Notes: a model not told the origin generated them from the letters alone. Positions 53,415 to 62,460 are shown, counted from the stretch's first letter. The stretch is DNA of 64,000 bases from Minwuia sp048007105 (GCF_048007105.1 NZ_CP180352.1:3658001-3722000); one strand, 5' to 3'. Numbers and translations are program-made.

Positions 53415-54614
53415 ATGAGGATCGCGAAGGTCGAAACGCTGAGGTTGGGTGAGTTTCCCAACCTCTTCTGGGTGCGCCTGACAGCCGATGACGGCACGGA
53501 GGGTGTTGGCGAGGCCTTCTATGGTTCGAAGGCCGCGGTGGCCTATGTGCACGAAACAGCCGCTGACATCCTGCTGGGCCGCGATCCGCGCCAGATCAAC
53601 GCCATTCATCGCGATATCACGCCCTATGTCGGGTATTCGGGGTCAGGCGCCGAGATGCGCGGCAAGTCGGCCATCGACATGGCGCTCTACGATCTGGTTC
53701 GCCGCGCGACGGGGCAGCCCGTTCACGATCTCCTGGGCGGGCTCTGCCGCGACGGAATCCGCGTCTACAACACCTGCGCCGGCTATCGCTACGTGCGCGA
53801 GAAGCCGATGCAGGAGACGGGCAACTGGGGCCTGAAGGACGAGGCCGAAGGTCCCTACGAGGATCTGGACGCCTTCCTTACGGATGCTGGCGCGCTTGCC
53901 GAGAGCCTGCTGGAGATGGGCGTCACCGGCATGAAGATCTGGCCCTTCGACTTCGCGGCGGAACGCAGCGGCGGTTTCGACATAACGGCCGACGAAATGG
54001 CCGAAGCTGTCGCGCCGTTCGCCAAGATCCGCAAGGCCGTCGGCGCGAAGATGGACATCATGTGCGAGTTGCACGGGCTCTGGTCGCCGCCCGCCGCCGC
54101 CCGGATTGCCGAGGCGCTGAAGCCCCACGCACCGTTCTGGATCGAGGACGCGATCCGGCCGGACAATTTCGAGGGATTCCGGCGGCTGCGACAGGCCACG
54201 AACGCCCAGATCACGGCGTCGGAGACCGTGGGCGGGCTGCGGGACTGGAACCGCATGCTCGGGGCGGGCTGCGTGGATATCGCCATGCCCGATCTCGGCT
54301 GGTGCGGCGGCCTGACCGAAGCGCGCAAGATCGCCGCCGTCGCTGAGGCGTCGGGTCTGCCGGTCGCGCCGCACGACTGCACCGGGCCGCTGCAGTTCGC
54401 GGCCTCGGTCCATTTCGTCCTCGCGACACCCAACGCCCTGATCCAGGAATTCGTCCGGGCCTTCTATTTCGGTTGGTACCGCGAACTGGCGGAGAACCTG
54501 CCGGAGGTTGCCGACGGGCAGGTCTCACCGCCCGGCGGGCCGGGGCTGGGCACGCGACTGCTGCCCGGCGTCTTCGACCGCGACGATGCGGAGGTCGCGG
54601 CTCAGGCCCTCTGA
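53415..54614 (+). CDS. Enolase-superfamily enzyme (mandelate racemase/muconate lactonizing type)
   Basis: A 399-residue metal-dependent enzyme that abstracts a proton next to a carboxylate. The N-terminal capping domain (about 1-130) is followed by the barrel. The lysine motif is VTGMKIWPFDF; carboxylate metal ligands are probably in DIMCELHGLW, APFWIEDAIRP and ITASETVGGL; the catalytic His is in VAPHDCTGPLQFAAS. This is the mandelate-racemase-like subgroup, including sugar-acid dehydratases; the substrate is unknown. Weak ribosome site. Its end overlaps the convergent PAS_5 gene by 13 bases. Confidence 0.88.
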   Translation: MRIAKVETLRLGEFPNLFWVRLTADDGTEGVGEAFYGSKAAVAYVHETAADILLGRDPRQINAIHRDITPYVGYSGSGAEMRGKSAIDMALYDLVRRATGQPVHDLLGGLCRDGIRVYNTCAGYRYVREKPMQETGNWGLKDEAEGPYEDLDAFLTDAGALAESLLEMGVTGMKIWPFDFAAERSGGFDITADEMAEAVAPFAKIRKAVGAKMDIMCELHGLWSPPAAARIAEALKPHAPFWIEDAIRPDNFEGFRRLRQATNAQITASETVGGLRDWNRMLGAGCVDIAMPDLGWCGGLTEARKIAAVAEASGLPVAPHDCTGPLQFAASVHFVLATPNALIQEFVRAFYFGWYRELAENLPEVADGQVSPPGGPGLGTRLLPGVFDRDDAEVAAQAL

Positions 54615-55084
54615 CGCGGCGCGCTCTGCACGGCGCCGCCCAGCAACATGTCAACGGTCTCGCCGTCGGAAGCCAGCGGCAGCAGCAGCCGCGCATAGGT
54701 GTAGTGAACATTGGACGGCACCAGCACGACGCTGTTGTAGGTCATGCAGGCCTGTCCCCTGGCGACAACGAAATCGTAGTCCTTCTTCACTTCCGGCCAG
54801 TCGGGCCCGGCATAGGCGCGGGCCACCAACTGGCCCGTCATGTCGTAGCCCATGTCCTTGACGATGCGGGTGCCGACAAGGCGATAGCGATACCCGCCCT
54901 CACCCTTCGGATCGATCAGGAAGGTCCAGGGCAGCATCGACTGCATATCGGCCGGGTCGATATCCCTGCGCGAAGGCAGACTGCTCTTCCGACGGCTGAG
55001 GCTCTGCCAGTAGAGCCACAACGCCCTGAGAGTTGGATCGGCGATATCCTCCTCCGCCGGATCCTGAAAAATCTCAAGGCTCAT
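54602..55084 (-). CDS. PAS_5-type PAS domain protein
   Basis: A 160-residue protein that is almost entirely one PAS domain of the PAS_5 type common in alphaproteobacteria: ALWLYWQSLSRRKSSLPSRR, DIDPADMQSMLPWTFLID and YRYRLVGTRIVKDMGYDMTG. No output domain. Function unknown. The start at 55084 is chosen over a TTG at 55129, which would extend the protein with a non-family segment. It is divergent from padR and might respond to the same control region. Confidence 0.8.
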   Translation of the reverse strand: MSLEIFQDPAEEDIADPTLRALWLYWQSLSRRKSSLPSRRDIDPADMQSMLPWTFLIDPKGEGGYRYRLVGTRIVKDMGYDMTGQLVARAYAGPDWPEVKKDYDFVVARGQACMTYNSVVLVPSNVHYTYARLLLPLASDGETVDMLLGGAVQSAPRQRA

Positions 55085-55175
55085 CGACCGCCCACCCCGG
55101 TTGTGCCAGTGGAGCACATTGTATCGCAAACATTGAAAACCGATTAAGAACCGCTTTTGCAGCGCACAATCCAGC

Positions 55176-55207
55176 TTGAAAAATATATCGATCTGAAATA
55201 TATCGAT
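55176..55207 (+). promoter_or_regulatory. padR promoter overlapped by a 12-bp tandem repeat
   Basis: AAATATATCGAT occurs twice exactly (55181-55192 and 55196-55207), separated by CTG, a period of 15 bases. The repeats overlie a likely promoter: TTGAAA at 55176-55181, 17 bases, TATATC at 55199-55204. This is the expected place for a repressor site; PadR itself is the obvious candidate. Confidence 0.55.
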
Positions 55208-55233
55208 TGGAAATCAAGCGAGGAACCGCCTGG

Positions 55234-55770
55234 ATGGATATCCGAACCCTCTGCCTGGGGCTGCTGACAATGCGCGACTCCACCGGCTACGAGATCAAGA
55301 AGACCTTCGAACAGGACCTGAGCCACTTCTACGACGCCAGCTTCGGCTCGATCTACCCGGCGCTGACGAAGATGACCGAGGAGAAGCTGGTGACCTGCAC
55401 CGAACAGGCGCAGGACGGCCGCCCCGACAAGAAGGTCTATTCGATCACGCCGACGGGCCGGATGGTGTTTCTCGATGCCCTGGCCCGCGAACCGCGCAAG
55501 GACCGGATCCGCTCGGAATTCCTGGCGATGCTGATGTTCGCCGACCTGATGGCCCCGTCCCGCGTCGCGCATCTGATCGACAGCCGCATCCGGGAACTCG
55601 ATACGAAGATTGACGATCTGGACGGCTGTCACGAAGGCGAAGCAAGCAACGTCGACAGATTCATGCACGGCTTCGGCGCCGCGGTTTACCGCGCCGAACG
55701 CGAATATCTGAACGAGAACAGGCACCTGCTCGAAGCGCAGGCGCTCATGGCGAACACGGCCGCCGACTGA
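55234..55770 (+). CDS. PadR-family transcriptional regulator
   Basis: A 178-residue winged-helix regulator: MDIRTLCLGLLTMRDSTGYE, IKKTFEQDLSHFYDASFGSI, YPALTKMTEEKLVTC and DKKVYSITPTGRMVFLDAL, then a C-terminal helical dimerisation region of the Vir_act_alpha_C kind. PadR proteins commonly repress efflux genes until the transported compound binds. The start at 55234 has GAGGAA upstream; the TTG at 55207 lies inside the repeat. The efflux pair begins 18 bases downstream, so all three genes probably form one autoregulated operon. Confidence 0.92.
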   Translation: MDIRTLCLGLLTMRDSTGYEIKKTFEQDLSHFYDASFGSIYPALTKMTEEKLVTCTEQAQDGRPDKKVYSITPTGRMVFLDALAREPRKDRIRSEFLAMLMFADLMAPSRVAHLIDSRIRELDTKIDDLDGCHEGEASNVDRFMHGFGAAVYRAEREYLNENRHLLEAQALMANTAAD

Positions 55771-55788
55771 CCGACACAGGAGCCGACC

Positions 55789-56928
55789 TTGAAACGATCC
55801 GTCATCATCGCCGTCATCATCGCACTGGCGGCCGTCATCTGGCTCGGCTCCGGCATCTTCCAGGACGAGATCCAGGCGGCGCTTTCCGAGGAAGGCGCCA
55901 CCCGGACGGCTGAGTCGAGCGAGCCGACAACCACAACGACCCCTGCGCCGGCAGCGCCCCCCGCGGGTCAGGAAACCGTCACAGGCCATGGCGACAAGGT
56001 CGTCGTCCAGACCGAGACCAACCGCGCCGAGGTCCGCACTGTCGACGTCGTCCTGCGCGGCCGTACGGAGTCCGTGCGCACCGTCGATCTGATGGCCGAG
56101 ACCAGCGGCAGCGTCGTCGACATCTACAAGGCCAAGGGCGAGAAGGTGAAGAAGGGCGACGCCATCGTCCGCCTCAGCACCCAGGACCGCGAAGCGCGGC
56201 GGCTCGAGGCCGTCGCCGCCGTGAAGCAGCGCCAGATCGAACGCGACGCCGCCGTCAAGCTGGCTGCGAAGGGTTTCAAGTCCGACACCGCCGTGGCCGC
56301 CGCCGAGGCCCAGCTGGACGCCGCACAGGCCGCACTGACCCGAGTCAATGTCGAGATTTCCCAGCTCACCATCCGTGCGCCTTTCGACGGCACGATTGCG
56401 AAACGTCAGGTTCAGCTCGGCAGCTTCCTCGGCATCGGCGATCCCGTCGCCACCATCGTCGACCGCGATCCGATCCTGGTGGTCGGCAATGTCGCCGAAC
56501 GCGAGGTCGGTCGGATCGAAGAGGGCGCGCCGGCGACGGCCACCCTGGTCGGCGGCATGAATGTCTCGGGCAAGGTGCGCTTCATCGCCCCGACCGCCGA
56601 CCCGGCGACCCGCACCTTCCGCGTCGAGGTGGAGGTCGGGAATGCCGACGGCCAGATCCGCGACGGCATCACCGCCGAGATCCGGCTGGCCGCGGGCAAG
56701 GCCCCGGCGCACCGGATCTCCCCGGCAGTCCTGACCCTGAACGACAAGGGCGTCGTCGGCATCCGCGCCGTCGGGCCCGGCAAGGTCGTCCGCTTCATGC
56801 CGGTCGAGATCCTGTCCGAAGGCCCGGAAGGCGTCTGGGTCGGCGGGCTGCCGGAGACCGTCGAGGTGATCACAGTCGGCCAGGAATACGTCAACGACGG
56901 CGAGATCGTGGAAGTCGCCAGCAACTGA
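55789..56928 (+). CDS. RND efflux periplasmic adaptor (membrane fusion protein)
   Basis: A 379-residue adaptor with an N-terminal membrane anchor (VIIAVIIALAAVIWLGSGIF), a Thr/Pro-rich linker (about 40-60), a barrel-sandwich half (AETSGSVVDIYKAKGEKVKK), a helical hairpin (about 125-180) and the second lipoyl half (ISQLTIRAPFDGTIAKRQVQ). It links the inner-membrane pump to an outer-membrane channel. It starts at TTG, seven bases after CAGGAG. The pump follows 36 bases downstream; no outer-membrane factor is encoded here. Confidence 0.92.
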   Translation: MKRSVIIAVIIALAAVIWLGSGIFQDEIQAALSEEGATRTAESSEPTTTTTPAPAAPPAGQETVTGHGDKVVVQTETNRAEVRTVDVVLRGRTESVRTVDLMAETSGSVVDIYKAKGEKVKKGDAIVRLSTQDREARRLEAVAAVKQRQIERDAAVKLAAKGFKSDTAVAAAEAQLDAAQAALTRVNVEISQLTIRAPFDGTIAKRQVQLGSFLGIGDPVATIVDRDPILVVGNVAEREVGRIEEGAPATATLVGGMNVSGKVRFIAPTADPATRTFRVEVEVGNADGQIRDGITAEIRLAAGKAPAHRISPAVLTLNDKGVVGIRAVGPGKVVRFMPVEILSEGPEGVWVGGLPETVEVITVGQEYVNDGEIVEVASN

Positions 56929-56964
56929 TCCAGCCGGCCCCGCGCCGGACGAGGGAGAGACGAC

Positions 56965-59900
56965 ATGCAGGCCATTATCGACGCCGCCCTGAGCCGGGCC
57001 CGGACCGTCATCGCGACGCTGTTGCTGATCCTGCTGGCGGGTATCGCGGCGTATATCTCGATTCCGAAGGAATCCGATCCGGACATCAACGTCCCCATCC
57101 TCTACGTCTCGATGACCCATGACGGCATCAGCCCGGAAGATGCGGCCCGGCTGCTGAACCGGCCGATGGAGCAGGAGCTTCAGGGCATCGAGGGCCTGAA
57201 GGAGATGCGCTCGATCGCCGCCGACGGCTTCGGCTCGGTGGTGCTGGAGTTCGACGCCGGCTTCGATGTCGACAAGGCGATGGACGACGTGCGCGAGAAG
57301 GTCGACCTCGCCAAGAGCGAATTGCCCGAGGACACCGACGAACCGCAGATCAACGAGGTGAATTTCAGCCTGTTCCCGGTGCTGGTCGTCACCCTGTCGG
57401 GCGACATGCCGGAGCGGGCGCTGTTCAAGGTCGCGCGCGACCTGCAGGACCGGATCGAGGGCCTGCCCAATGTGCTGGGCGTCGACATGGCCGGCGACCG
57501 CGACGAGATGCTGGAGATCCTGATCGATCCGGCGAAGCTGGAGAGCTACCAGATCGACCAGCAGGAACTGATCCGGACCATGACCGCCAACAACCGCCTC
57601 GTCGCAGCGGGCGTCAAGGATACCGGGCTGGGCCGGAACCCGATCAAGGTGCCGGCGCTGTTCAAGACGGCCAAGGACGTCCTGACCCTGCCGATCAAGA
57701 CCGAAGGCGACGCCGTGGTCACGCTTGAGGACGTCGCCACCATCCGCAGGACCTTCAAGGACGTCGAGAACGTCGCCCGTCTGGACGGCCGTCCCGCCGT
57801 CGCGCTGGAGGTGAAGAAGCGGACCGGCGCCAACATCATCGACACCATCGACCAGGTGAAGGCCGTCGTCGGCGCAACGTCCCAGGGCTGGCCGGCCGGG
57901 CTGAACGTGACCTTCAGCCAGGACCGCTCCGAGCAGATCCGGACGATGCTCACCGACCTGCAGAACAACGTCATCTCCGCCGTCCTGCTGGTGATGATCG
58001 TGGTCGTCGCCGCGCTCGGCCTGCGCTCGGCGCTGCTGGTCGGCGTCGCGATTCCGGGCAGCTTCCTGATCGGCATCCTCTACCTCTACATCTTCGGCTT
58101 CACCATCAACATCGTGGTGCTGTTCGCGCTGATCCTGGCCGTCGGCATGCTGGTCGACGGCGCCATCGTGGTCACCGAGTTCGCGGACCGGAAGATGTCC
58201 GAGGGCGAGCATCGCAAGAAGGCCTACGGGCTTGCGGCGAAGCGCATGGCATGGCCGATCATCGCCTCGACCGCGACCACCCTCGCCGCCTTCATGCCGC
58301 TGCTGTTCTGGCCCGGCGTGGTCGGCGAGTTCATGCAGTTCCTGCCGCTGACACTGATCACCACGCTGTCGGGTTCGCTGCTGATGGCGCTCATCTTCGT
58401 ACCGACCCTGGGCTCCATCTTCGGCAAGGGTTCCGCCGGCGAGAGCAGCGCCGTGGCCATGGCCGAGACCGGCTCCATCCGGGAGATTCCCGGTTTCACC
58501 GGCGTCTATGCACGTTTCCTGTCCATGCTGGTGCGGCGCCCGCTGGTCGGCCCGCCGATCGTGGTCGTCCTCGCCGTCGTCTCGCTGATCGGCGTGAATG
58601 CCGCCTATGGCGTGTTCGGCAAGGGCGTCGAGTTCTTTCCCGACGTGGAGCCGGAGCAGGCGCTGGTCTACGTCCATGCCCGCGGCAACCTGTCGATCGC
58701 CGAGCAGGACGCGCTTGTCCGCAAGGTGGAGAACCGCATCCTCGCGTTCGGCGATTTCGACAGCGTCTACACCCGCGCCGGCAAGCGCGATCAGGACGGC
58801 AACGACATCTCCGAAGACGTCATCGGCATCATCAACCTGGAGCTGAAAGACTGGGAAGAGCGGCGTCCGGTCTCGGAAATCTTCCCCGACATCCGCCAGA
58901 AGACCGCCGATATCGCCGGCATCGTCGTCGAGCCCCGCAAGCCCGAGGCAGGCCCCCCGACGGGCAAGGACATCCAGGTCCAGATCACGTCGGACTTCCG
59001 CGAGAAGCTGGAGCCGGTCGCGGCCGATATCCGCGCGTATCTGGAAACCGTCGAGGGTCTGCAGGACATCGAGGATTCGCGCGCCCTGCCCGGCATTCAG
59101 TGGGCCTATGTCGTCGACCGGTCGCAGGCCGGCCGTTTCGGCACGGACGTGGCCTCGATCGGCGGCATGATCCAGTTCGTCACCAACGGCGTGCTGGTCG
59201 ACGACTACCTGCCCGACGATGCCGAGGAGGACGTCGAGATCCGCGTCCGCTTCCCCGAGGAATACCGCAACCTCGACCAGCTGGAGGACCTGACCATCAA
59301 CACGCCGAACGGCATGGTCCCGATCTCCAATTTCGTCACCCGCGAACCGCAGCCCAAGGTCGGCACCATCGAACGCGTCGACGGCAAGTTTCGCCTGATG
59401 GTGAAGGCGAATGTCGCCGAAGGTCTGCTGGTCGACGACAAGGTCCAGGAGATCAAGGCCTGGATGGACGAGCAGGACTACGGGTCCGACATCGAGATCG
59501 CCTTCCGCGGCGCGGACGAGGAACAGGCCAAGGCCGAGGCCTTCCTCGGCAACGCCTTCATCATCGCGCTGTTCATCATGGGCATCATCCTGGTGACCCA
59601 GTTCAACAGCTTCTACCGCGCCTTCCTGATCCTGACGGCGGTGATCATGTCGACCATCGGCGTGATGATCGGCCTGCTGGTGATGGGACAGCCCTTCGGC
59701 ATCGTCATGACCGGCGTCGGGGTGATCTCGCTGGCCGGCATCGTGGTGAACAACAACATCGTTCTGATCGATACCTACGCGTGGCTCGAGAAATCCGGCA
59801 TGAACCGCTACGAGGCCATCGTGCGAACCGGCGCCCAGCGTCTGCGGCCGGTTCTGCTGACCACGGTGACCACGATCTGCGGCCTGATGCCGATGATCTT

Positions 59901-60138
59901 CCAGGCCAATATCGACTTCTTCGAACGCTCCATCACCGTCGGCGCGCCGTCGACGCAGTGGTGGGTGCAGCTGGCGAGCGCCGTCGCCTTCGGCCTCGGC
60001 TTCGCGACCATCCTGACCCTGATCGTGACACCCTGTCTGCTCGCTCTCGGCGCCCGCCTCGGTGAGGCGGTCTCGGGCGGCGGCAAGAAGGGCGACCGTC
60101 AGCAGACGCCGGAAATGGATCTGGCCCCCGCCGAGTAG
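56965..60138 (+). CDS. RND efflux pump, inner-membrane permease
   Basis: A 1057-residue AcrB/MdtB-like proton-driven transporter with twelve helices and two large periplasmic loops, the full family length. Segments: IPKESDPDINVPILYVSM, GISPEDAARLLNRPMEQELQ, a helix with LILAVGMLVDGAIVVTEFAD (the intramembrane Asp region of helix 4), AFMPLLFWPGVVGEFM, and in the second half GVGVISLAGIVVNNNIVLID and RLRPVLLTTVTTICGLMP. Substrate unknown. Together with the adaptor and PadR it forms an inducible efflux system needing a TolC-like channel from elsewhere. Confidence 0.95.
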   Translation: MQAIIDAALSRARTVIATLLLILLAGIAAYISIPKESDPDINVPILYVSMTHDGISPEDAARLLNRPMEQELQGIEGLKEMRSIAADGFGSVVLEFDAGFDVDKAMDDVREKVDLAKSELPEDTDEPQINEVNFSLFPVLVVTLSGDMPERALFKVARDLQDRIEGLPNVLGVDMAGDRDEMLEILIDPAKLESYQIDQQELIRTMTANNRLVAAGVKDTGLGRNPIKVPALFKTAKDVLTLPIKTEGDAVVTLEDVATIRRTFKDVENVARLDGRPAVALEVKKRTGANIIDTIDQVKAVVGATSQGWPAGLNVTFSQDRSEQIRTMLTDLQNNVISAVLLVMIVVVAALGLRSALLVGVAIPGSFLIGILYLYIFGFTINIVVLFALILAVGMLVDGAIVVTEFADRKMSEGEHRKKAYGLAAKRMAWPIIASTATTLAAFMPLLFWPGVVGEFMQFLPLTLITTLSGSLLMALIFVPTLGSIFGKGSAGESSAVAMAETGSIREIPGFTGVYARFLSMLVRRPLVGPPIVVVLAVVSLIGVNAAYGVFGKGVEFFPDVEPEQALVYVHARGNLSIAEQDALVRKVENRILAFGDFDSVYTRAGKRDQDGNDISEDVIGIINLELKDWEERRPVSEIFPDIRQKTADIAGIVVEPRKPEAGPPTGKDIQVQITSDFREKLEPVAADIRAYLETVEGLQDIEDSRALPGIQWAYVVDRSQAGRFGTDVASIGGMIQFVTNGVLVDDYLPDDAEEDVEIRVRFPEEYRNLDQLEDLTINTPNGMVPISNFVTREPQPKVGTIERVDGKFRLMVKANVAEGLLVDDKVQEIKAWMDEQDYGSDIEIAFRGADEEQAKAEAFLGNAFIIALFIMGIILVTQFNSFYRAFLILTAVIMSTIGVMIGLLVMGQPFGIVMTGVGVISLAGIVVNNNIVLIDTYAWLEKSGMNRYEAIVRTGAQRLRPVLLTTVTTICGLMPMIFQANIDFFERSITVGAPSTQWWVQLASAVAFGLGFATILTLIVTPCLLALGARLGEAVSGGGKKGDRQQTPEMDLAPAE

Positions 60139-60163
60139 GCAGCGCCTCCCCCAGAATCACCAA

Positions 60164-60191
60164 GGCCCCCGGACGTTTCCGTCCGAGGGCC
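60164..60191 (-). terminator. Terminator-like hairpin after the flagellin gene
   Basis: On the plus strand GGCCCCCGGAC (60164-60174) pairs with GTCCGAGGGCC (60181-60191), an 11-bp stem with one mismatch or wobble and a 6-base loop, 31 bases past the flagellin stop. No strong T run on the minus strand. It also lies just beyond the RND permease gene. Confidence 0.55.
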
Positions 60192-60222
60192 CCGGTGAAC
60201 CGTTGGAGCTGAAGGGCTTGTC

Positions 60223-61041
60223 TTAGCCGAACAGCGACAGGATGGCCTGCGGCGACTGGTTGGCGATCGAGAGCGCCTGCGTGCCCAGCTGCTGCTTGAT
60301 CTGCAGGGCCTGGAGCTTCGCGCTTTCCTTCGCCAGGTCCGCATCCACCAGATTGCCGACACCCTGTGTCAGGCTGTCGATCAGCTTGTCGACGAAGCCG
60401 GTGTGGATCTCCAACGTCTTGGCGCGCGTGCCGAGGACCGCAAGGTTCTGGTTGGCGGTGTTGATGGCCGCATCGATGGCCGAGCGTGCGGCGCCGGCAT
60501 TGGTCGCGGTCGCCAGGCTCAGGGCCGAGATCGACAGGCCTGCGGTGCCGGTCGACATGTTCTGGGCGCTTACGGTGATGGTCGCGCCATCCGGGTTGGC
60601 CAGCACCGACAGCGAGGCGTTGGAACCGCTGAGGATGTTGAAGCCGTTGAATTCGGCGTTGCCGACGATGGTCCCGATCTGGTCGCGCAGCGCGGCGAAG
60701 TCGTTCTGCAGCGCGTTGCGGCTGGAGGTCTCCAGGCTCTGGTCCAGAGCGGCGACCGCCTTTTCCTTCATCTCGATCAGCAGATCGGAAATCGACTGGC
60801 CGGCGGCGAGGCCGACATCGACGACGCTGACGGCGTTGTCGAGGGCGGTCTTGACGGCTTCGAAGCCGGCAATCTCGCCGCGCATGTTCTGGGCGATTGC
60901 GAAGACGGCGCCGTCATCCTTCGGCCCGGCGACCTTGAGGCCGGTGCTGATGCGGTTCTGGACTTCGCTGAGATCGCGGTTCGTGGCGTTGAGCTGCTGC
61001 AGAGCCACCATCGCGCCGGTATTGGTGTTGACCGAAAGCAT
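60223..61041 (-). CDS. Flagellin (short form)
   Basis: A 272-residue filament subunit. The D0/D1 N-terminus is MLSVNTNTGAMVALQQLNAT, with LSEVQNRISTGLKVAGPKDD; the C-terminal D1/D0 part is KSAKLQALQIKQQLGTQALS and IANQSPQAILSLFG. The middle is short (about residues 140-190), so there is no D2/D3 outer domain, as in many alphaproteobacterial flagellins. The start at 61041 follows CAGGAG; the frame extends upstream without support. No other flagellar genes are nearby. A sigma54-like promoter and a leader hairpin precede it. Confidence 0.95.
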   Translation of the reverse strand: MLSVNTNTGAMVALQQLNATNRDLSEVQNRISTGLKVAGPKDDGAVFAIAQNMRGEIAGFEAVKTALDNAVSVVDVGLAAGQSISDLLIEMKEKAVAALDQSLETSSRNALQNDFAALRDQIGTIVGNAEFNGFNILSGSNASLSVLANPDGATITVSAQNMSTGTAGLSISALSLATATNAGAARSAIDAAINTANQNLAVLGTRAKTLEIHTGFVDKLIDSLTQGVGNLVDADLAKESAKLQALQIKQQLGTQALSIANQSPQAILSLFG

Positions 61042-61089
61042 TTCTTTCTCCTGTTCAGACGGGCTGCCTTCATGAGCCCCGCGGTTCAC

Positions 61090-61107
61090 CCACACGTTGC
61101 GGTGTGG
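61090..61107 (-). other. Hairpin in the flagellin mRNA leader
   Basis: CCACAC (61090-61095) and GTGTGG (61102-61107) form a 6-bp stem with a 6-base loop about 50 bases before the flagellin start, between the likely promoter and the ribosome site. Flagellin leaders are translation-control sites in Caulobacter (FlbT); a similar role here is only a suggestion. Confidence 0.3.
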
Positions 61108-61122
61108 CATGGCCGGAACAGT

Positions 61123-61137
61123 TCAATGGCTGTGCCA
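61123..61137 (-). promoter_or_regulatory. Sigma54-like promoter of flagellin
   Basis: On the minus strand TGGCAC-AGCCA-TTGA matches the sigma54 pattern TGGCAC-N5-TTGC except for the final base. Predicted transcription would start roughly 12 bases on, giving a leader of about 70 bases. Sigma54 control of flagellin genes is known in Caulobacter. Confidence 0.45.
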
Positions 61138-61298
61138 GATGCCGAAAATGCATCCAACTATCTGTTTTCAATATAAAAACTGAAATGCAGCACGAGTCCG
61201 GGGCCGCGGCGGCCCGGCAGTTCTTTCCCTGCGGCGGCGGGAATGTCCTTGGTTAACAGGTCATTTGTTGCCGGGTCAGCGATCTCCGGCGGCGGGAT

Positions 61299-62360
61299 TC
61301 AGACCACGCCGGCCTTCTTCAGGACGTCCATGCCCCACTTCGCCCGTTGCTGCGCGAAGCCGGCGAAGTTCTTCGCCGCGTCGGATGAGGCATTGCCGTC
61401 GAGGCCCCGCTTGTAGACCCCCTGCACGATCGCCGCGGAACGGAACATCGTGTAGGCGATGTAGAAGGGCCAGTTCTCGATCTCGCCCTGTCCCGTCAAC
61501 TCGCAATAGCGGCGGAGGAACTGATCCTCGGACGGAATGCCGATCGTCGTCGGATCGATATCGGCGAAGCCGCCAGCCGCCGCGTGGCCGTAATACTCCT
61601 GGGCCACATAGGCCAGGTCCGCGAGCGGATGGCCCAGCGTCGAGAGTTCCCAGTCCAGCACCGCCACGATGCGCGGTTCGGTCGGATGGAGGACGCAGTT
61701 GCCGATGCGGTAGTCGCCATGGACGACGGAGACTTCCTCGGCGTCCGGCGTGTTGGCCGGCAGCCACTCCATCAGGAAATCCATCTCCGGGATTTCCTCG
61801 GTCACCGAGGCGACATACTGTTTGGACCAGCGGGAGATCTGCCGCGAGTAGTAGTTGCCGGGCCGGCCGAAATCCTCAAGCCCGACTGCAACGTGATCGA
61901 CCATGTGCAGATGCGCCAGCACTTCGGTGAAGTGGTCATAGAGCTTCGTACGCTCCGCATTCGTCATCGACGGCACGGCCGGGTCGATCAGCACACGGCC
62001 CTCGACATGTTCCATCACATAGAAGGCCTGGCCGATGACGTCGTCATCCATGCACAGGCACATCATCTCGGGCACCGGCACCGGCGTGTCGGACAGCGCC
62101 GCCATCACCCGGTGCTCGCGGTCGACCTGATGGGCCGACTTCAGCAGTTGGCCCGGCGGCTTCTTGCGCATCACATAGCGCCGCTTCGGCGTTTCCAGAT
62201 GGAAGGTCGGATTGGACATGCCGCCCTGGAACTGCCGCACGGTCAGCGGGCCCTCGAAGCCGGCGACATTGTCCGACAGATACGCCTCCAGCGCGGCGAC
62301 ATCGAACTGGTGCTGCGGGCGGACATCGACGATCTCGACGTCGGATACTGGTGTGCTCAC
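61299..62360 (-). CDS. Aminoglycoside-phosphotransferase-fold kinase (ACAD10/11-like)
   Basis: A 353-residue APH-fold protein of the group fused to acyl-CoA dehydrogenases in animal ACAD10/11. In bacteria it is linked to breakdown of 4-hydroxy acids through phosphorylation of a hydroxyacyl-CoA. Kinase motifs: QFQGGMSNPTFHLET (glycine loop region), YVMRKKPPGQ (Lys), VVHGDYRIGNCVLHP (catalytic Asp and Asn) and VAVLDWELSTLGHPLADLAY (metal Asp). It starts at GTG 62360 with GGGGAGG upstream; longer frames lack support. It lies 100 bases after the P450 gene on the same strand. An antibiotic-resistance role is unlikely. Confidence 0.88.
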   Translation of the reverse strand: MSTPVSDVEIVDVRPQHQFDVAALEAYLSDNVAGFEGPLTVRQFQGGMSNPTFHLETPKRRYVMRKKPPGQLLKSAHQVDREHRVMAALSDTPVPVPEMMCLCMDDDVIGQAFYVMEHVEGRVLIDPAVPSMTNAERTKLYDHFTEVLAHLHMVDHVAVGLEDFGRPGNYYSRQISRWSKQYVASVTEEIPEMDFLMEWLPANTPDAEEVSVVHGDYRIGNCVLHPTEPRIVAVLDWELSTLGHPLADLAYVAQEYYGHAAAGGFADIDPTTIGIPSEDQFLRRYCELTGQGEIENWPFYIAYTMFRSAAIVQGVYKRGLDGNASSDAAKNFAGFAQQRAKWGMDVLKKAGVV

Positions 62361-62460
62361 GTGCCGTTCCTCCCCAGAAACGTCGTGATTATAGGAACAT
62401 GAACAACAATGGCGAGCCTGCATTGCTGCAGACCCGCCATCGATTGCGTCTCCCCGTCTT

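Noticed and set aside
55144..58677. Open frame of 1177 codons on the minus strand opposite padR and the RND genes
   Set aside because: Composition is Asp/Gly/His/Arg-rich low-complexity typical of antisense frames in high-GC genes; the plus strand has clear padR, adaptor and pump motifs.
61299..62360. Aminoglycoside resistance gene
   Set aside because: The APH fold is shared, but the sequence fits the ACAD10/11-type acyl-metabolism kinases and the neighbours are P450 and crotonase genes.
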